DNA of 64,000 nucleotides, from assembly GCA_020846145.1 (NCBI GenBank), contig JADLEL010000186.1, positions 1 through 64,000 on the forward strand. Direction: 5' to 3'. The translations under genes were made by a program, and so were the position numbers. Of the stretch, positions 9,115 through 18,141 are shown in pieces; position 1 is the first letter of the stretch; each line of letters starts with the position of its first letter. The notes below the pieces were generated by a model, which was not told the origin of the DNA, did no database searches, and saw nothing but the letters and a program-made list of their open reading frames with translations. The DNA is from Pirellulales bacterium (GTDB taxonomy: Bacteria; Planctomycetota; Planctomycetia; Pirellulales; Thermoguttaceae).

Positions 9115-10041
9115 ATGCTCTTATCCGCCGGACTCACTCCCGCCTGGCAGCAAATCATGGTTTTCGATTCCTTGCGGATCGGTGCCGTGAACCGCGCGCG
9201 GGAAGTGTCTTGGCACGCGCAGGGAAAAGTGCTCAACGCGGGGACCGCCGCGCATCATCTCGGTGGTCCGAGCCTCACGCTCGCTCCACTGGGTGGATTG
9301 CCGAGGGGAGAAATCGTGCGGGAATTCGACGCCCTCGGCGTTCCCCATCGCTTTCTCGAAACGCAAGCCGGCACGCGCGTCTGCACCACGCTGATCGACC
9401 GTGCGACCGGCGCGACGACCGAACTGGTGGAAAACGGCCGCCCCTTGAGCGCCGCCGAACTGGCGGCATTTAACAATGCCTACGCGGAGGAAGCCGCCAA
9501 AGCTCAAGCTGTGGTCATCACCGGTTCCCTGCCCGAAGGCACGCCGCCTATGTTCTATCGCGATTTGTTGGAGCACACGTCCTGCCCCGCCGTGCTGGAT
9601 TTCCGCGGCGAGGGCCTTTTAGCCGCTTTGGATTTGCGGCCGTATATCGTCAAACCCAATCGCGAAGAGCTTGGGCAAACGGTTGGCATGAATCTGGAAA
9701 CCGACGAAAAATTGCTCTCGGCCATGCGCTCGCTGAACCGCCGCGGCGCGGCATGGGTCGTCGTTACCGATGGCCCCAAACCGGTTTGGGCCGGTTCCGC
9801 CACGAAGCTCTATCGCTTCCATCCGCTCGCGAGCGAACGGGTCGTCAACGCCATCGGCAGCGGCGACGCCCTGGCCGCCGGCCTCGCTTGGGCGACCCGG
9901 GCGGACTGGGATATCGTCCGCGCCGTGCGGTTCGGCATCGCCGCCGCCACCGATAATCTGCGCCAACTGGCAACCTGCCGGCTCGACCGGCGGCGCGTCG
10001 AAATCCTCGCCGAAAAGGTGCTCGTTGAAGAATTGGAATGA
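9115..10041 (+). CDS. PfkB-family phospho-sugar kinase, 1-phosphofructokinase/tagatose-6-phosphate kinase-like
   Basis: Cytoplasmic sugar kinase of 308 residues. The N-terminal GKVLNAGTAAHHLGG block binds substrate, YIVKPNREELGQ is the FruK/LacC-type motif, and the C-terminal anion-hole signature is GSGDALAAGLAWA with the catalytic Asp. These point to phosphorylation of a hexose-1- or hexose-6-phosphate rather than to a ribokinase. The ATG at 9115 follows the dehydrogenase stop by 5 bp, indicating coupling. Together they could oxidise and phosphorylate a sugar or polyol, but no transporter for such a substrate is adjacent. Exact substrate uncertain. Confidence 0.82.
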   Translation: MLLSAGLTPAWQQIMVFDSLRIGAVNRAREVSWHAQGKVLNAGTAAHHLGGPSLTLAPLGGLPRGEIVREFDALGVPHRFLETQAGTRVCTTLIDRATGATTELVENGRPLSAAELAAFNNAYAEEAAKAQAVVITGSLPEGTPPMFYRDLLEHTSCPAVLDFRGEGLLAALDLRPYIVKPNREELGQTVGMNLETDEKLLSAMRSLNRRGAAWVVVTDGPKPVWAGSATKLYRFHPLASERVVNAIGSGDALAAGLAWATRADWDIVRAVRFGIAAATDNLRQLATCRLDRRRVEILAEKVLVEELE

Positions 10042-10120
10042 CGGAGGCGCTGCTTGAATGCCGCTCCAATTTCCGTTATCCTAAAGCTTCATTTTCCCCC
10101 TTTCCCCCAAGGAGTTTCCC

Positions 10121-10885
10121 ATGCGATGCACGAAATTCGAGCGATTTTGGCTGGCGATTGCAATTTCTCTTTCGCTTTTCGCCGCCTCGGCCTATGCGAA
10201 AGACACCCCGCCGGATACCGTGAAGCCGGTCTCCAAGCCCGACCCCAAGTGGAACAAGCGCCACCAGTCGATGAACGATCGGGTCAAGAAGGGAAACGTC
10301 GATCTGCTGCTGATCGGCGATTCGATCACGAACGGCTGGGAAGGACGCGGCAAGGAGGTCTGGAAAAAGTATTACGAGCGGCGCAACGCCGTGAACTTGG
10401 GCATCGGCGGCGACCGCACTCAGCACGTGCTCTGGCGGCTCGAGAACGGCAACCTCGAAGGCATTTCGCCCAAGCTGGCGGTGATCATGATCGGCACCAA
10501 CAACGTCGGCTCGCAACGCGATCCCCGAAATTCCCCCGAGGAAATTGCCGCCGGCGTCAAGGCGATCGTCGAGAAGCTCCGCGCCAAACTGCCCGAAATG
10601 AAAGTCCTGGTGCTGGCCATCTTCCCCCGCGGGACCGACGACAAGGATGAAAAACGGCAGTCGGTCGGCAAGGCCAACGAAATCATCGCCAAGCTGGCCG
10701 ACGGCAAAATGGTGTTCTTTCTCGATATCGGCGCCAAATTCCTCGCGCCCGACGGCACGCTTCCGAAGGATGTGATGCCCGACCTGCTTCACCCCAACGC
10801 CAAAGGCTATCAAATCTGGGCCGAAGCCATGGAGCCGACGCTCGCCAACCTCCTGGGCGATGAACCCGTGAAAAGCGGTCAATGA
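10121..10885 (+). CDS. Secreted SGNH/GDSL hydrolase, PAF-acetylhydrolase-like
   Basis: Exported esterase-like protein of 254 residues. A signal peptide covers about residues 1-26 (cleavage after ASAYA). The four SGNH blocks are present: LLLIGDSITNGW with catalytic Ser, LGIGGDRTQHVLWR with the Gly oxyanion residue, IMIGTNN with Asn, and DLLHPNAKGY with the catalytic Asp/His pair. The family removes acyl groups from lipids or carbohydrates, and in planctomycetes such enzymes are usually predicted to deacetylate polysaccharides; the substrate here is inferred only. Start ATG 10121 follows a purine-rich CAAGGAG site. It appears monocistronic and converges on the purine permease gene. Confidence 0.88.
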   Translation: MRCTKFERFWLAIAISLSLFAASAYAKDTPPDTVKPVSKPDPKWNKRHQSMNDRVKKGNVDLLLIGDSITNGWEGRGKEVWKKYYERRNAVNLGIGGDRTQHVLWRLENGNLEGISPKLAVIMIGTNNVGSQRDPRNSPEEIAAGVKAIVEKLRAKLPEMKVLVLAIFPRGTDDKDEKRQSVGKANEIIAKLADGKMVFFLDIGAKFLAPDGTLPKDVMPDLLHPNAKGYQIWAEAMEPTLANLLGDEPVKSGQ

Positions 10886-10952
10886 TCGCCGCGCAGGTGG
10901 AACGCCGCGGGTTCCGCCCGGCAGGCGGGACTTACGGGAGGCAGGGTGCTTT

Positions 10953-12410
10953 CTATCCCATCGGCATCAGCACGAGGAGAAAATAAGCGACGAGGATCAG
11001 GGCCATGACGTACATCATCCATTTGACGTCCCGGCCTTGGCCGGAGAGAAGTTTGACGACGGGATAGGCGATGAAGCCCAGCGCGAGACCGTCGGCGATG
11101 GAATAGGCCATGGGAATGCCGATGAGAATCAGGAACGCGGGGATGCTCTCGGCGAAATTGTCCCATTCGATGTGCCGGACGTTGCCGATCATCATCGCGC
11201 CCACCACGACCAACGCCGGCGTGGTGATGGGCGGGTAGCTGCCGATCATTTGGATGATCGGGCTGAAAAACAGCGACAGCAGGAACAGCACGGCGACGGT
11301 TACGGCGGTCAGGCCCGTGCGGCCCCCTTGCTCGACGCCGGACGCGCTCTCGATGAAGCTCACCACCGTGCTGGTGCCCAAGGCCGCGCCGGCGACCGTG
11401 CCCACGGCGTCGGACATGAGCGCGCGGTGGGCGCGGGGGAGTTTGTCGTCCTTGATGAAGCCCGCCCGTTCGGCCACGCCGATGAGCGTGCCGAGCGTGT
11501 CGAAGAGGACCATGAAGAGAAAGATGAAGATGAACGGTATCATCGGCGGGCGAAGCGCGCCGCGGAGGTCCATCTCGAGGAACGTGGGGGCGAGCGACGG
11601 GGGCAGGCTCACGAAGCCTTCGGCGAATTGAAACTTGTTGACGAGCATCGACTCGGCGACGCATTTCGATTTCATCACGCCGTCGCCGAAAAGGGGCAGA
11701 CCCAGTTTGAGGGCGACGGCCAAAAGTCCGCCGGCGAGAATCCCCCAAAGGATCGCCCCGCGCACCCGGCGGGCTTGCAGCACGGACATCACCAGCAGCC
11801 CGAAGAAAAAAACGATCAGATCGGGCGAGGCGAAGCGCGGATTCATGGCCAGCGTGGCGACCGGTTCCTTGACGATCTGCACCAGGCTGGAAAGTTGCAG
11901 GCCGATGAACGCGATAAACAGCCCGGTGCCCCCCGCGATGCCGTGGCGCATGCTGGGGCTGATGGCTTCCATGAGTTTTTCGCGGACGCCGAGCATCGAA
12001 AGGATGAAGAATAACACGCCGGAGAGAAAGACCACTCCCAGCCCGATCTTCCAAGGCTCGGTCGAGCCGGCGGCGATCTGTCCGGACGCAACTTGCTGGC
12101 CGATCATCGTTTTGGCCGCGGCGAAGAGCGTGAGCGCGAAGAAAAAGTTTTCGCCCATGCCGGGCGCTTGGGCGATGGGGTAGCGGGCGTAGAGGCCCAT
12201 GATCAGCGTGGCCAGGGCGGCGGCGAGGCAAGTGGCCGTGAGCACCGCGCCGAAATCCATGCCGGTAGGCATGTTAGTGATATCGCCGGTGAGCACCGCC
12301 GGCTGAACGAAGATGATGTAGGCCATCGTCAAGAAAGTCGTCAGCCCGGCGAGCAGTTCGGTGCGGACGGTGGTGCCGTTTTCGCGCAAGCGGAAAATGC
12401 GGTCGAACAT
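10953..12410 (-). CDS. AzgA-type (NCS2) purine permease
   Basis: Inner-membrane proton symporter of 485 residues for hypoxanthine, guanine or adenine. It carries the family-specific opening ELLAGLTTFLTMAYIIFVQP (residues about 18-37), the PGMGENFFF segment, GTSTVVSFIESASGVEQGGRTGLTAV-type core (split here between about 315 and 340) and 12-14 hydrophobic helices. The length matches the AzgA subfamily rather than uracil/xanthine permeases. No purine riboswitch-like structure was recognised in the 375 bp upstream. A 450-residue frame on the same strand in another phase is a high-GC shadow. Confidence 0.9.
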   Translation of the reverse strand: MFDRIFRLRENGTTVRTELLAGLTTFLTMAYIIFVQPAVLTGDITNMPTGMDFGAVLTATCLAAALATLIMGLYARYPIAQAPGMGENFFFALTLFAAAKTMIGQQVASGQIAAGSTEPWKIGLGVVFLSGVLFFILSMLGVREKLMEAISPSMRHGIAGGTGLFIAFIGLQLSSLVQIVKEPVATLAMNPRFASPDLIVFFFGLLVMSVLQARRVRGAILWGILAGGLLAVALKLGLPLFGDGVMKSKCVAESMLVNKFQFAEGFVSLPPSLAPTFLEMDLRGALRPPMIPFIFIFLFMVLFDTLGTLIGVAERAGFIKDDKLPRAHRALMSDAVGTVAGAALGTSTVVSFIESASGVEQGGRTGLTAVTVAVLFLLSLFFSPIIQMIGSYPPITTPALVVVGAMMIGNVRHIEWDNFAESIPAFLILIGIPMAYSIADGLALGFIAYPVVKLLSGQGRDVKWMMYVMALILVAYFLLVLMPMG

Positions 12411-12529
12411 GATTTCGCGTGTTTGAAAGCCGGTGATTAGAGAAGTTTCAAACCGAAACCGTTAAGATAGCAGATTATTCGCAGAGCGAAATCGCCCATG
12501 AGAGGGGGAGCGATTCCAAGAAAATCCTC

Positions 12530-12696
12530 GTTCCCAGGCTCCTGCCTGGGAACGCACTACTGGAGAGGGCTACTGCCTCGAAGCGACAGTGAGGGGGGAG
12601 ATTAACTGGAAACATCGATTGTGATGCGATATTTTCACCACTTCAAAGGAGGCAGAGCCTCCGAGACAGTGTGTTCCCAGGCAGGAGCCTGGGAAC
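12530..12696. repeat. BIME-like element: two inverted GTTCCCAGGC hairpins
   Basis: A perfect 10-bp hairpin GTTCCCAGGC-TCCT-GCCTGGGAAC at 12530-12553 is repeated as its reverse complement (loop AGGA) at 12673-12696. Between them lies a small hairpin GGAGGC-AGA-GCCTCC. The whole 167-bp unit occupies most of the 12411-12785 spacer. Similar CGTTCCCAGGC palindromes are frequent in planctomycete intergenic DNA to my knowledge. Confidence 0.85.
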
Positions 12697-12785
12697 AAGA
12701 AAGAAAGGGCGATCATCGCCGAATACCTTGTGAGCCGTTGCTGTTTTGGTAGGATTGGAGTTTAATGCAATGAAGGGGATATTCG

Positions 12786-13100
12786 ATGTCGGAGATACCG
12801 GCGCCGCAGAAACCGATTCCGCAATTCACCATCCGCTGGATGCTGGGCTTGATGACCGGCTGGGCGATGGTCTTTTCGATCGTAGCCTTGGCCATGCGGG
12901 GGCATCTTTGGGCCTTGGGCATCGTGGTCGGCTTGGGGACGCTGGTGGTCTTCATGTTGATCGGCGCGTTGTTGTTTTCCGTCGTCTGGATTTTCGCCGG
13001 ATTCGGCGGTTCCCGCGCTGCCAAACCGTCCCTCGGCGAAACGCCCTTCGCGGAAGTCATTCGGCCGAAGACTCCCGATCTCTTTGACGAGGGAGAATAA
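12786..13100 (+). CDS. Small two-helix membrane protein, first gene of ABC operon
   Basis: Protein of 104 residues with two hydrophobic segments at about 24-42 and 47-75, a proline-rich N-terminal tail (PAPQKPIPQFTIRWMLG) and an acidic soluble C-terminus. The IRWMLGLM start of the first helix resembles small planctomycete membrane proteins. No known domain. Its stop is 2 bp from the next start, so it is translated with the large membrane protein at 13103 and is probably a small subunit of the ABC-2 system encoded downstream. Confidence 0.7.
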   Translation: MSEIPAPQKPIPQFTIRWMLGLMTGWAMVFSIVALAMRGHLWALGIVVGLGTLVVFMLIGALLFSVVWIFAGFGGSRAAKPSLGETPFAEVIRPKTPDLFDEGE

Positions 13101-13102
13101 GC

Positions 13103-15424
13103 ATGAAGCGGGCAAGTTCCTTAAAGCTGCGGCGTTGTCTCCACGGCATCGTTTGGATGGCCTTGACGACGTTCGCGGCACAACCGGGATTCGCGCAAGT
13201 GGCGGTTAATCCCGCACCATCCTTGCCCTCGGCGGTTTCTGGCTCGGCGATGGCCCAGACCGCGGCCGGACTGACGATCACGGTCGATTCGACCTGGCTC
13301 GACGGGCCGGGCTACCGGCCGGTTCGCATCACCGTCACGCCGGCGGCGAACGTGGCGGCCGACCGCGATCTCTTGATTCGCATCACCACCGATCGCATCT
13401 ATTTTTCGAACGATCCGCTGATCGTAACCGAGCAGTACCTTTCGGTGCCTTCGGGGACGCCGGCGGGCCAGGCGATCGCGGCCACGGTTTCCGTGCCGCC
13501 TTCGTCGATTTGGAGCGACTGCTCGATCGAGATCATCGATCCCTCGACCCCCAAGGGGACGGTTTACAAGCAGATGCAGTTCAAGGGGATGGGAAACCGT
13601 TTGGGCACGAACGGCCTGGATGTCGTGCTCTCGAAGTATCCGCACATTCTCTTCGTCGGCAATGCCGTTCCCGACACGGCGGCGATTACCGCGCTCATGC
13701 CGCCGGTGCAAGGGAATATGCAAGGAGGATATGTGGGAAGCACCGGGTGGGGAGGAATGCCCGTTGCAGCGCAAGCGGTTCCTGCCCAAAAAGACGCATC
13801 GCAGACGATCCCCGACATTCCCATGCCTACGGTGATAAACTTTTCCGCCTCCGCATTGCCCGAACGCTGGATCGATTATACGAGCCTGGATATCGTCTGC
13901 CTCTCGATGGACCAACTGGCCGATCTCGCATCCAATCATCCGGCGGCGTATCGGGCGATCATGGATTGGACCCAAGCCGGCGGCAATCTGTGGGTCTATG
14001 GCGTGGAGGGGGACAAAGGGGGATGGGACCGCTTGACCGAATTGGAGCAGCTTCTCGGATTGGAAACGGCAACTGGCCGAGAAAATACCGAGTTCGAGGA
14101 GCGCGGCTGGAGCAAACCGAGCGGCACTGCCGCGGAATTGCAGATTCCTAGCAGCGCGATTCCACCGGACCCCTACGCCGACACCTATCAACCGCCCGGG
14201 AGTCAACCGACGACCATCACCATGATCCCCGGCTCCGCCGCGCCGCCGCTGTTGTTGCGCGAGTACGGCATGGGCACGGTCGCGGCCATTGCCTCGGCCG
14301 ATCCCTTCGCGGGCAAGCAGCCCTGGACGGTTTCGGATTGGGCCTGGCTGTTCTCTTCGACGGGACAAGGCCGCTGGCAGTGGAATCTCCGCCACGGGCT
14401 GAACGTGGGGCAGCCCAGCGCCGATTTCTGGAATTTCCTGATCCCCGGCGTCGGCTTCGCCCCCGTGCGGACGTTCCAGGTTTTCATCACGCTCTTCGTG
14501 CTGGGCATCGGGCCGCTGAACTATTGGCTATTGCGGCGGCGAAAAAGATTGCATCTGATGGTGCTGACCGTCCCGCTGAGCGCCGCGCTCGTTACCGCGA
14601 TGTTGTTCGGCTACGCGCTGGTGGCCGACGGCTTGGGCACGCGGGTGCGCGTGCGGAGCGTTACGCGGCTCGATGCGCGGCGCGGCGAAGCCGTCACCTG
14701 GGCCAGGCTTTCCTATTACGCCGGCATCGCGCCCTCCCAAGGCTTACAGTTCTCTCCGCGAACGGCCGTGTATCCGATCCTCGACAAGCCGGAAATGGAT
14801 GCCGGCGGCAATCGAAAGAAAATGATCTGGGAGGACGACCAGCGGCTCGTCCAGGGCTGGCTCGACTCCCGCACGCCCACGCAGTATCTCACGGTTCGAT
14901 CGGGACCGAGTTCGTGCCGGTTGGATATTGCCAAATCCTCCGCGAAGAAGGCCGCGCTTACGGTCGAGAACCGTTTGGGGACGGCCCTGGATCAATTGGC
15001 GATTTGCGGCCGCGATGGTAAATATTATCTGGCCAAAAATGTCGGCGCGGGCGCCAAGGCGGAGGCCAACGAAACCACCTTTGAGAAAATCAGTTCGATG
15101 CTGGCTGCGGCCTATGGCCAAAACCAACCGGGATTTCCGGATGGTGTCGATCCTCGCGACATGCGCAATTCCGCATTCGGTAGAAGCCGATACTTCTGGT
15201 ACTACCGAAATTTGGAGGAAGTGGCGATGTCTTCCTCGCTGATGGAGCGGCGAATGGAGAAGTGCGTGACGCTGAGCGGATTTGACACCATACCTGTTTT
15301 GGGTTTTTTTCCGCTTGCACCCGGCTCCTACGTCGCCTTGACGGAGAAGTTGCCGGAGATCGAATTGGGGACCAAGTCTGCGCGGGAAGAAGCGAGTTTT
15401 CATGTGATTCTTGGAGAGTGGTGA
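13103..15424 (+). CDS. Large exported membrane protein of unknown function in ABC-2 operon
   Basis: Protein of 773 residues. A signal peptide at about 1-31 ends in PGFAQ. Residues about 55-160 form a beta-sandwich-like region (ITVDSTWLDGPGYRPVRITV), and 205-440 contain a Rossmann-like stretch (IVCLSMDQLADL, ASADPFAG) reminiscent of GldG/DUF4350-like ABC accessory proteins. Two membrane helices at about 455-475 and 485-507 are followed by a further extracytoplasmic beta-rich region to the end. This architecture, next to an ATPase and a permease, suggests a ligand-sensing or scaffold part of an exporter, comparable in position to GldG in gliding systems; this is inference. It starts 2 bp after the preceding stop, behind GAGGGAG, and ends 3 bp before the ATPase start. 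Confidence 0.65.
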   Translation: MKRASSLKLRRCLHGIVWMALTTFAAQPGFAQVAVNPAPSLPSAVSGSAMAQTAAGLTITVDSTWLDGPGYRPVRITVTPAANVAADRDLLIRITTDRIYFSNDPLIVTEQYLSVPSGTPAGQAIAATVSVPPSSIWSDCSIEIIDPSTPKGTVYKQMQFKGMGNRLGTNGLDVVLSKYPHILFVGNAVPDTAAITALMPPVQGNMQGGYVGSTGWGGMPVAAQAVPAQKDASQTIPDIPMPTVINFSASALPERWIDYTSLDIVCLSMDQLADLASNHPAAYRAIMDWTQAGGNLWVYGVEGDKGGWDRLTELEQLLGLETATGRENTEFEERGWSKPSGTAAELQIPSSAIPPDPYADTYQPPGSQPTTITMIPGSAAPPLLLREYGMGTVAAIASADPFAGKQPWTVSDWAWLFSSTGQGRWQWNLRHGLNVGQPSADFWNFLIPGVGFAPVRTFQVFITLFVLGIGPLNYWLLRRRKRLHLMVLTVPLSAALVTAMLFGYALVADGLGTRVRVRSVTRLDARRGEAVTWARLSYYAGIAPSQGLQFSPRTAVYPILDKPEMDAGGNRKKMIWEDDQRLVQGWLDSRTPTQYLTVRSGPSSCRLDIAKSSAKKAALTVENRLGTALDQLAICGRDGKYYLAKNVGAGAKAEANETTFEKISSMLAAAYGQNQPGFPDGVDPRDMRNSAFGRSRYFWYYRNLEEVAMSSSLMERRMEKCVTLSGFDTIPVLGFFPLAPGSYVALTEKLPEIELGTKSAREEASFHVILGEW

Positions 15425-15427
15425 TAT

Positions 15428-16378
15428 ATGACGGCTTCGCAAACGATGATCGAACTTCGGGGACTGCGGCGGCATTTCGGCGCGACGCGGGCGGTGGACG
15501 ATGTTTCGTTTTCGGTCGAGCGCGGGCACGTCTTCGGCTACATCGGCCCGAACGGCGCGGGTAAGACGACCAGTATGAGGATTCTCGCCACGCTCGACAT
15601 GCCCGACGCGGGCGACGCCCTGATCGACGGCTTCTCGGTGGTGAACGATCCCGACCGCGCGCGGCATCGCCTGGGCTTCATGCCCGATTATCTGGTGACG
15701 TATCCTAACGTGAACGTGCACGAGTACCTCGATTTCTTCGCCCGCTCGTACCGCCTGCGCGGGCAGAAGCGGAAAGACGCCGTAGAGCGCGTGATGTGTT
15801 TCACGGGCCTCGACGTGATGGCCGAAAAGCCCACCGAAGGCCTCTCGAAAGGCATGAAGCAGCGGTTGAGCCTGGGCCGGGCGATGATCCACGATCCGGC
15901 CGTGCTGGTGTTGGACGAACCGGCCGCCGGTTTGGACCCGCGGGCGCGGATCGAGCTCCGCGAGATGATTCGCTCGCTGGCCAAACAGGGCAAAACGGTG
16001 CTCATCAGCTCGCACATCCTCACCGAACTGGCCGAGATGTGCGACACGGTGGGGATCATCGAGCGGGGTCGGCTGTTGGCCGTCGGCACGGTTGATGAAA
16101 TTCAAGGCGCGCACGGCCACGCCACGCAATGTCGGGTGTCGGTCCACGTGCTGGAGAACGCGCAGGGCTTGGCCGAATGGCTCGCGGGGCGCGCGGGGAT
16201 CGATGAAATTCGCATCGAAGGAGACGGGGTTCGGTTCCTGCTGGCCGACGGCCGCGAGGCCGAGGCGGGCATTTTGCGGGAAATGATCGAAGCCGGCTTC
16301 CGCATTTACAGTTTCGGCGCGCGGCGGCAAACGCTGGAGGACGTTTTCATGAAAGTGACGGAGGGCCGGGTGCAATGA
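15428..16378 (+). CDS. ABC-2 type exporter, ATP-binding subunit
   Basis: ATPase of 316 residues. Walker A GPNGAGKTT is at residues 40-48, signature LSKGMKQR near 140-147, Walker B VLVLDEP with AAGLDPRAR, and switch His in SSHIL. A C-terminal extension of about 80 residues after LLAVGTVDEI resembles the regulatory tail of GldA/NatA-type exporters. It overlaps the permease start by 4 bp (ATGA), and the three upstream/downstream neighbours are packed within a few bases, so all four genes 12786-18117 form one operon. Substrate unknown. Confidence 0.92.
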   Translation: MTASQTMIELRGLRRHFGATRAVDDVSFSVERGHVFGYIGPNGAGKTTSMRILATLDMPDAGDALIDGFSVVNDPDRARHRLGFMPDYLVTYPNVNVHEYLDFFARSYRLRGQKRKDAVERVMCFTGLDVMAEKPTEGLSKGMKQRLSLGRAMIHDPAVLVLDEPAAGLDPRARIELREMIRSLAKQGKTVLISSHILTELAEMCDTVGIIERGRLLAVGTVDEIQGAHGHATQCRVSVHVLENAQGLAEWLAGRAGIDEIRIEGDGVRFLLADGREAEAGILREMIEAGFRIYSFGARRQTLEDVFMKVTEGRVQ

Positions 16379-18117
16379 AAGAAGAAGCGGCCCGAAAAAG
16401 GGGACAGGCACCGTCGCCGAACGCGTTTTCGCCCGATTCCCCGCATACCGCGACGGAGCCAGTCCCCTTTTTCGAAACGATCGCGCTCGATATCGGTCCG
16501 GAGGCGCGCGCGGCCGAAGGCTGGACCGCGCGCCGCGCCTGGCTGGCGATCGAGAATGCACTGGAGCGCGTCGGCGATCGGCTCAATCCGATTCTCGTGA
16601 GGGAGACGCGGCAGGCCTTGAAGAGCCGGCAATTCCTCATCACCTTCGCCCTGCTGTTGTTTCTCGGCTGGGGCTGGTCGATTTTGGGCATCGCCGTGAT
16701 CGGGCCGGCCGCTTCCCTTGGCACTTCCGGCGCGGAAATGTTCATCGGATACTTCGGCATCCTCGCCTTTCCCTTGCTGATTATCGTGCCGTTCGGCGCG
16801 TTCCGCAGCCTGGCGGCCGAGCAGGAGACGCGGACCTACGAATTGCTCTCGATCACCGCATTGGGGACGCGGCAGATCGTCGCCGGTAAACTGGGCAGCG
16901 CCGTTTTGCAGATGTCGGTTTACCTCTCGGCGGTATCGCCCTGCCTGGGCTTCACCTATCTGCTCCGCGGGATCGACATGCTCACGATCCTCTACATGCT
17001 ATTCGGGCTGATCCTCGCCTCGCTGGGCCTCTCGGCGATCGGACTACTGATGGCCACCATCACGCCCAAGAAGCATTTCCAGGTGATTCCCATGGTCGCT
17101 TCGATGCTGGGCTTCTTCTTGTGTTTCTACCTGAGCATCGTGGGAGCGTACGCCTTTTTCTGGGAAGGCGGTCCGCGGATGTTCGCCGAGTGGGAGTTTT
17201 GGGCGGCGAGCGCCGCGGTTCTCACCGGTTTCTTCGCGTACTTCCTCATGATCTGCGAGGCCTCGGCCGCGCGGCTCTCGTTCGCCAGCGACAACCGCTC
17301 GACGCGGCTGAGGGCCGTCATGGTGCTGCACCAGATGCTTTTCACCGGCTGGATGGTCGTGCCGTGGCTGCTCAATATACGCGACCAAATGGAAATCTAC
17401 CTCGTTTTCATGATGTTCGCCGGCATTCAGTGGTATTTCCTCGGCGCGCTGATGATCGGCGAATCGCCCCACCTCTCCGGCCGAGTCAAAAGGCAACTGC
17501 CGCAGAGCTTTTTGGGGCGCGTCTTCCTGACGTGGTTCTATCCCGGCCCGGCGGGCGGATATGCCCTGACCATCACCGCCCTGCTCTGCACCTTTGCCAC
17601 CGTGGGCGTCGGCGCCGTCATCGCCGAATACAACGGTTGGGCAGCACAGATGCGGATCATCGGCACGAACTTCTGGGACCACGTCGTTCCCTTCGGCGTG
17701 CTCGGATTGTCCTACGTTATCATTTATCTCGGATTGGGATTGCTGCTGATCCGATTCCTCCGGCGATTCACCGCGGCGGGGCTGCTGATGTCGGTGCTCT
17801 TGCAGATTTTCCTGCTCTTGCTCGGCTGCGTCGTGCCCCTAATCATCCAACTGACCTCCCCCCACCTGCGCTTCGAGCAATACACGCTGCTGCAAATCAC
17901 CAATCCCTTGTGGACGATGGTCGAATTGATCGACCGCCGCTCGCTGGCGCAAATGCCGCTGTTGATGATCTTCGTGCCCCTGGCGGCGGCCGTGGTGTTC
18001 TTCATGAATTTGCCGGGATTGATCCGCGAACTCCGCAACGTCCGCATCCTCAAGCCCCAGCGGGTCGTCGAGGAGGAGGCCGAACTGGCCCGAGAAAAAA
18101 AGCCCGCGTTGAAATGA
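16375..18117 (+). CDS. ABC-2 type exporter, membrane permease with repeat-derived N-terminal tail
   Basis: Integral membrane protein of 580 residues, partner of the ATPase at 15428. The conserved part starts around residue 60 with RLNPILVRETRQALKSRQF, the typical cytoplasmic amphipathic start of ABC-2 permeases, followed by helices at about 85-103, 123-143, 175-200, 210-240, 250-270 and more to the C-terminus (about 14 segments overall). The ATG at 16375 overlaps the ATPase stop (ATGA), which supports this start. As a result, residues about 7-33 (from KRGQAPSPNAF to PVPFFE) are encoded by a REP-like palindrome at 16393-16474, an unusual coding insertion in the cytoplasmic tail. Confidence 0.88.
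   Translation: MKEEAARKRGQAPSPNAFSPDSPHTATEPVPFFETIALDIGPEARAAEGWTARRAWLAIENALERVGDRLNPILVRETRQALKSRQFLITFALLLFLGWGWSILGIAVIGPAASLGTSGAEMFIGYFGILAFPLLIIVPFGAFRSLAAEQETRTYELLSITALGTRQIVAGKLGSAVLQMSVYLSAVSPCLGFTYLLRGIDMLTILYMLFGLILASLGLSAIGLLMATITPKKHFQVIPMVASMLGFFLCFYLSIVGAYAFFWEGGPRMFAEWEFWAASAAVLTGFFAYFLMICEASAARLSFASDNRSTRLRAVMVLHQMLFTGWMVVPWLLNIRDQMEIYLVFMMFAGIQWYFLGALMIGESPHLSGRVKRQLPQSFLGRVFLTWFYPGPAGGYALTITALLCTFATVGVGAVIAEYNGWAAQMRIIGTNFWDHVVPFGVLGLSYVIIYLGLGLLLIRFLRRFTAAGLLMSVLLQIFLLLLGCVVPLIIQLTSPHLRFEQYTLLQITNPLWTMVELIDRRSLAQMPLLMIFVPLAAAVVFFMNLPGLIRELRNVRILKPQRVVEEEAELAREKKPALK
16393..16474. repeat. REP-like palindrome inside the ABC permease reading frame
   Basis: A 25-bp arm at 16393-16417 beginning CGAAAAAGGGGACAGGCACC faces its inverted partner at 16450-16474, with only two mismatches. 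These are A versus T at the two positions after GGGGAC and GGC. The arm head GGGGACWGGCWCC is shared with the element at 53588-53688. The palindrome has no in-frame stop and is translated as the N-terminal tail of the permease. Confidence 0.9.
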
Positions 18118-18141
18118 AATCGACGCGCGCGATTCGGCTTC

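Noticed and set aside
10879..12231. 450-codon open frame on the minus strand overlapping the purine permease
   Set aside because: It lies out of phase within azgA-like coding sequence, is Arg/Pro/His-rich as expected of a high-GC shadow, and has no recognisable domain.
12411..12529. Purine riboswitch upstream of the purine permease
   Set aside because: I searched by eye for the three-helix purine aptamer core and saw no matching paired elements; a covariance search (Rfam purine model) would be decisive.
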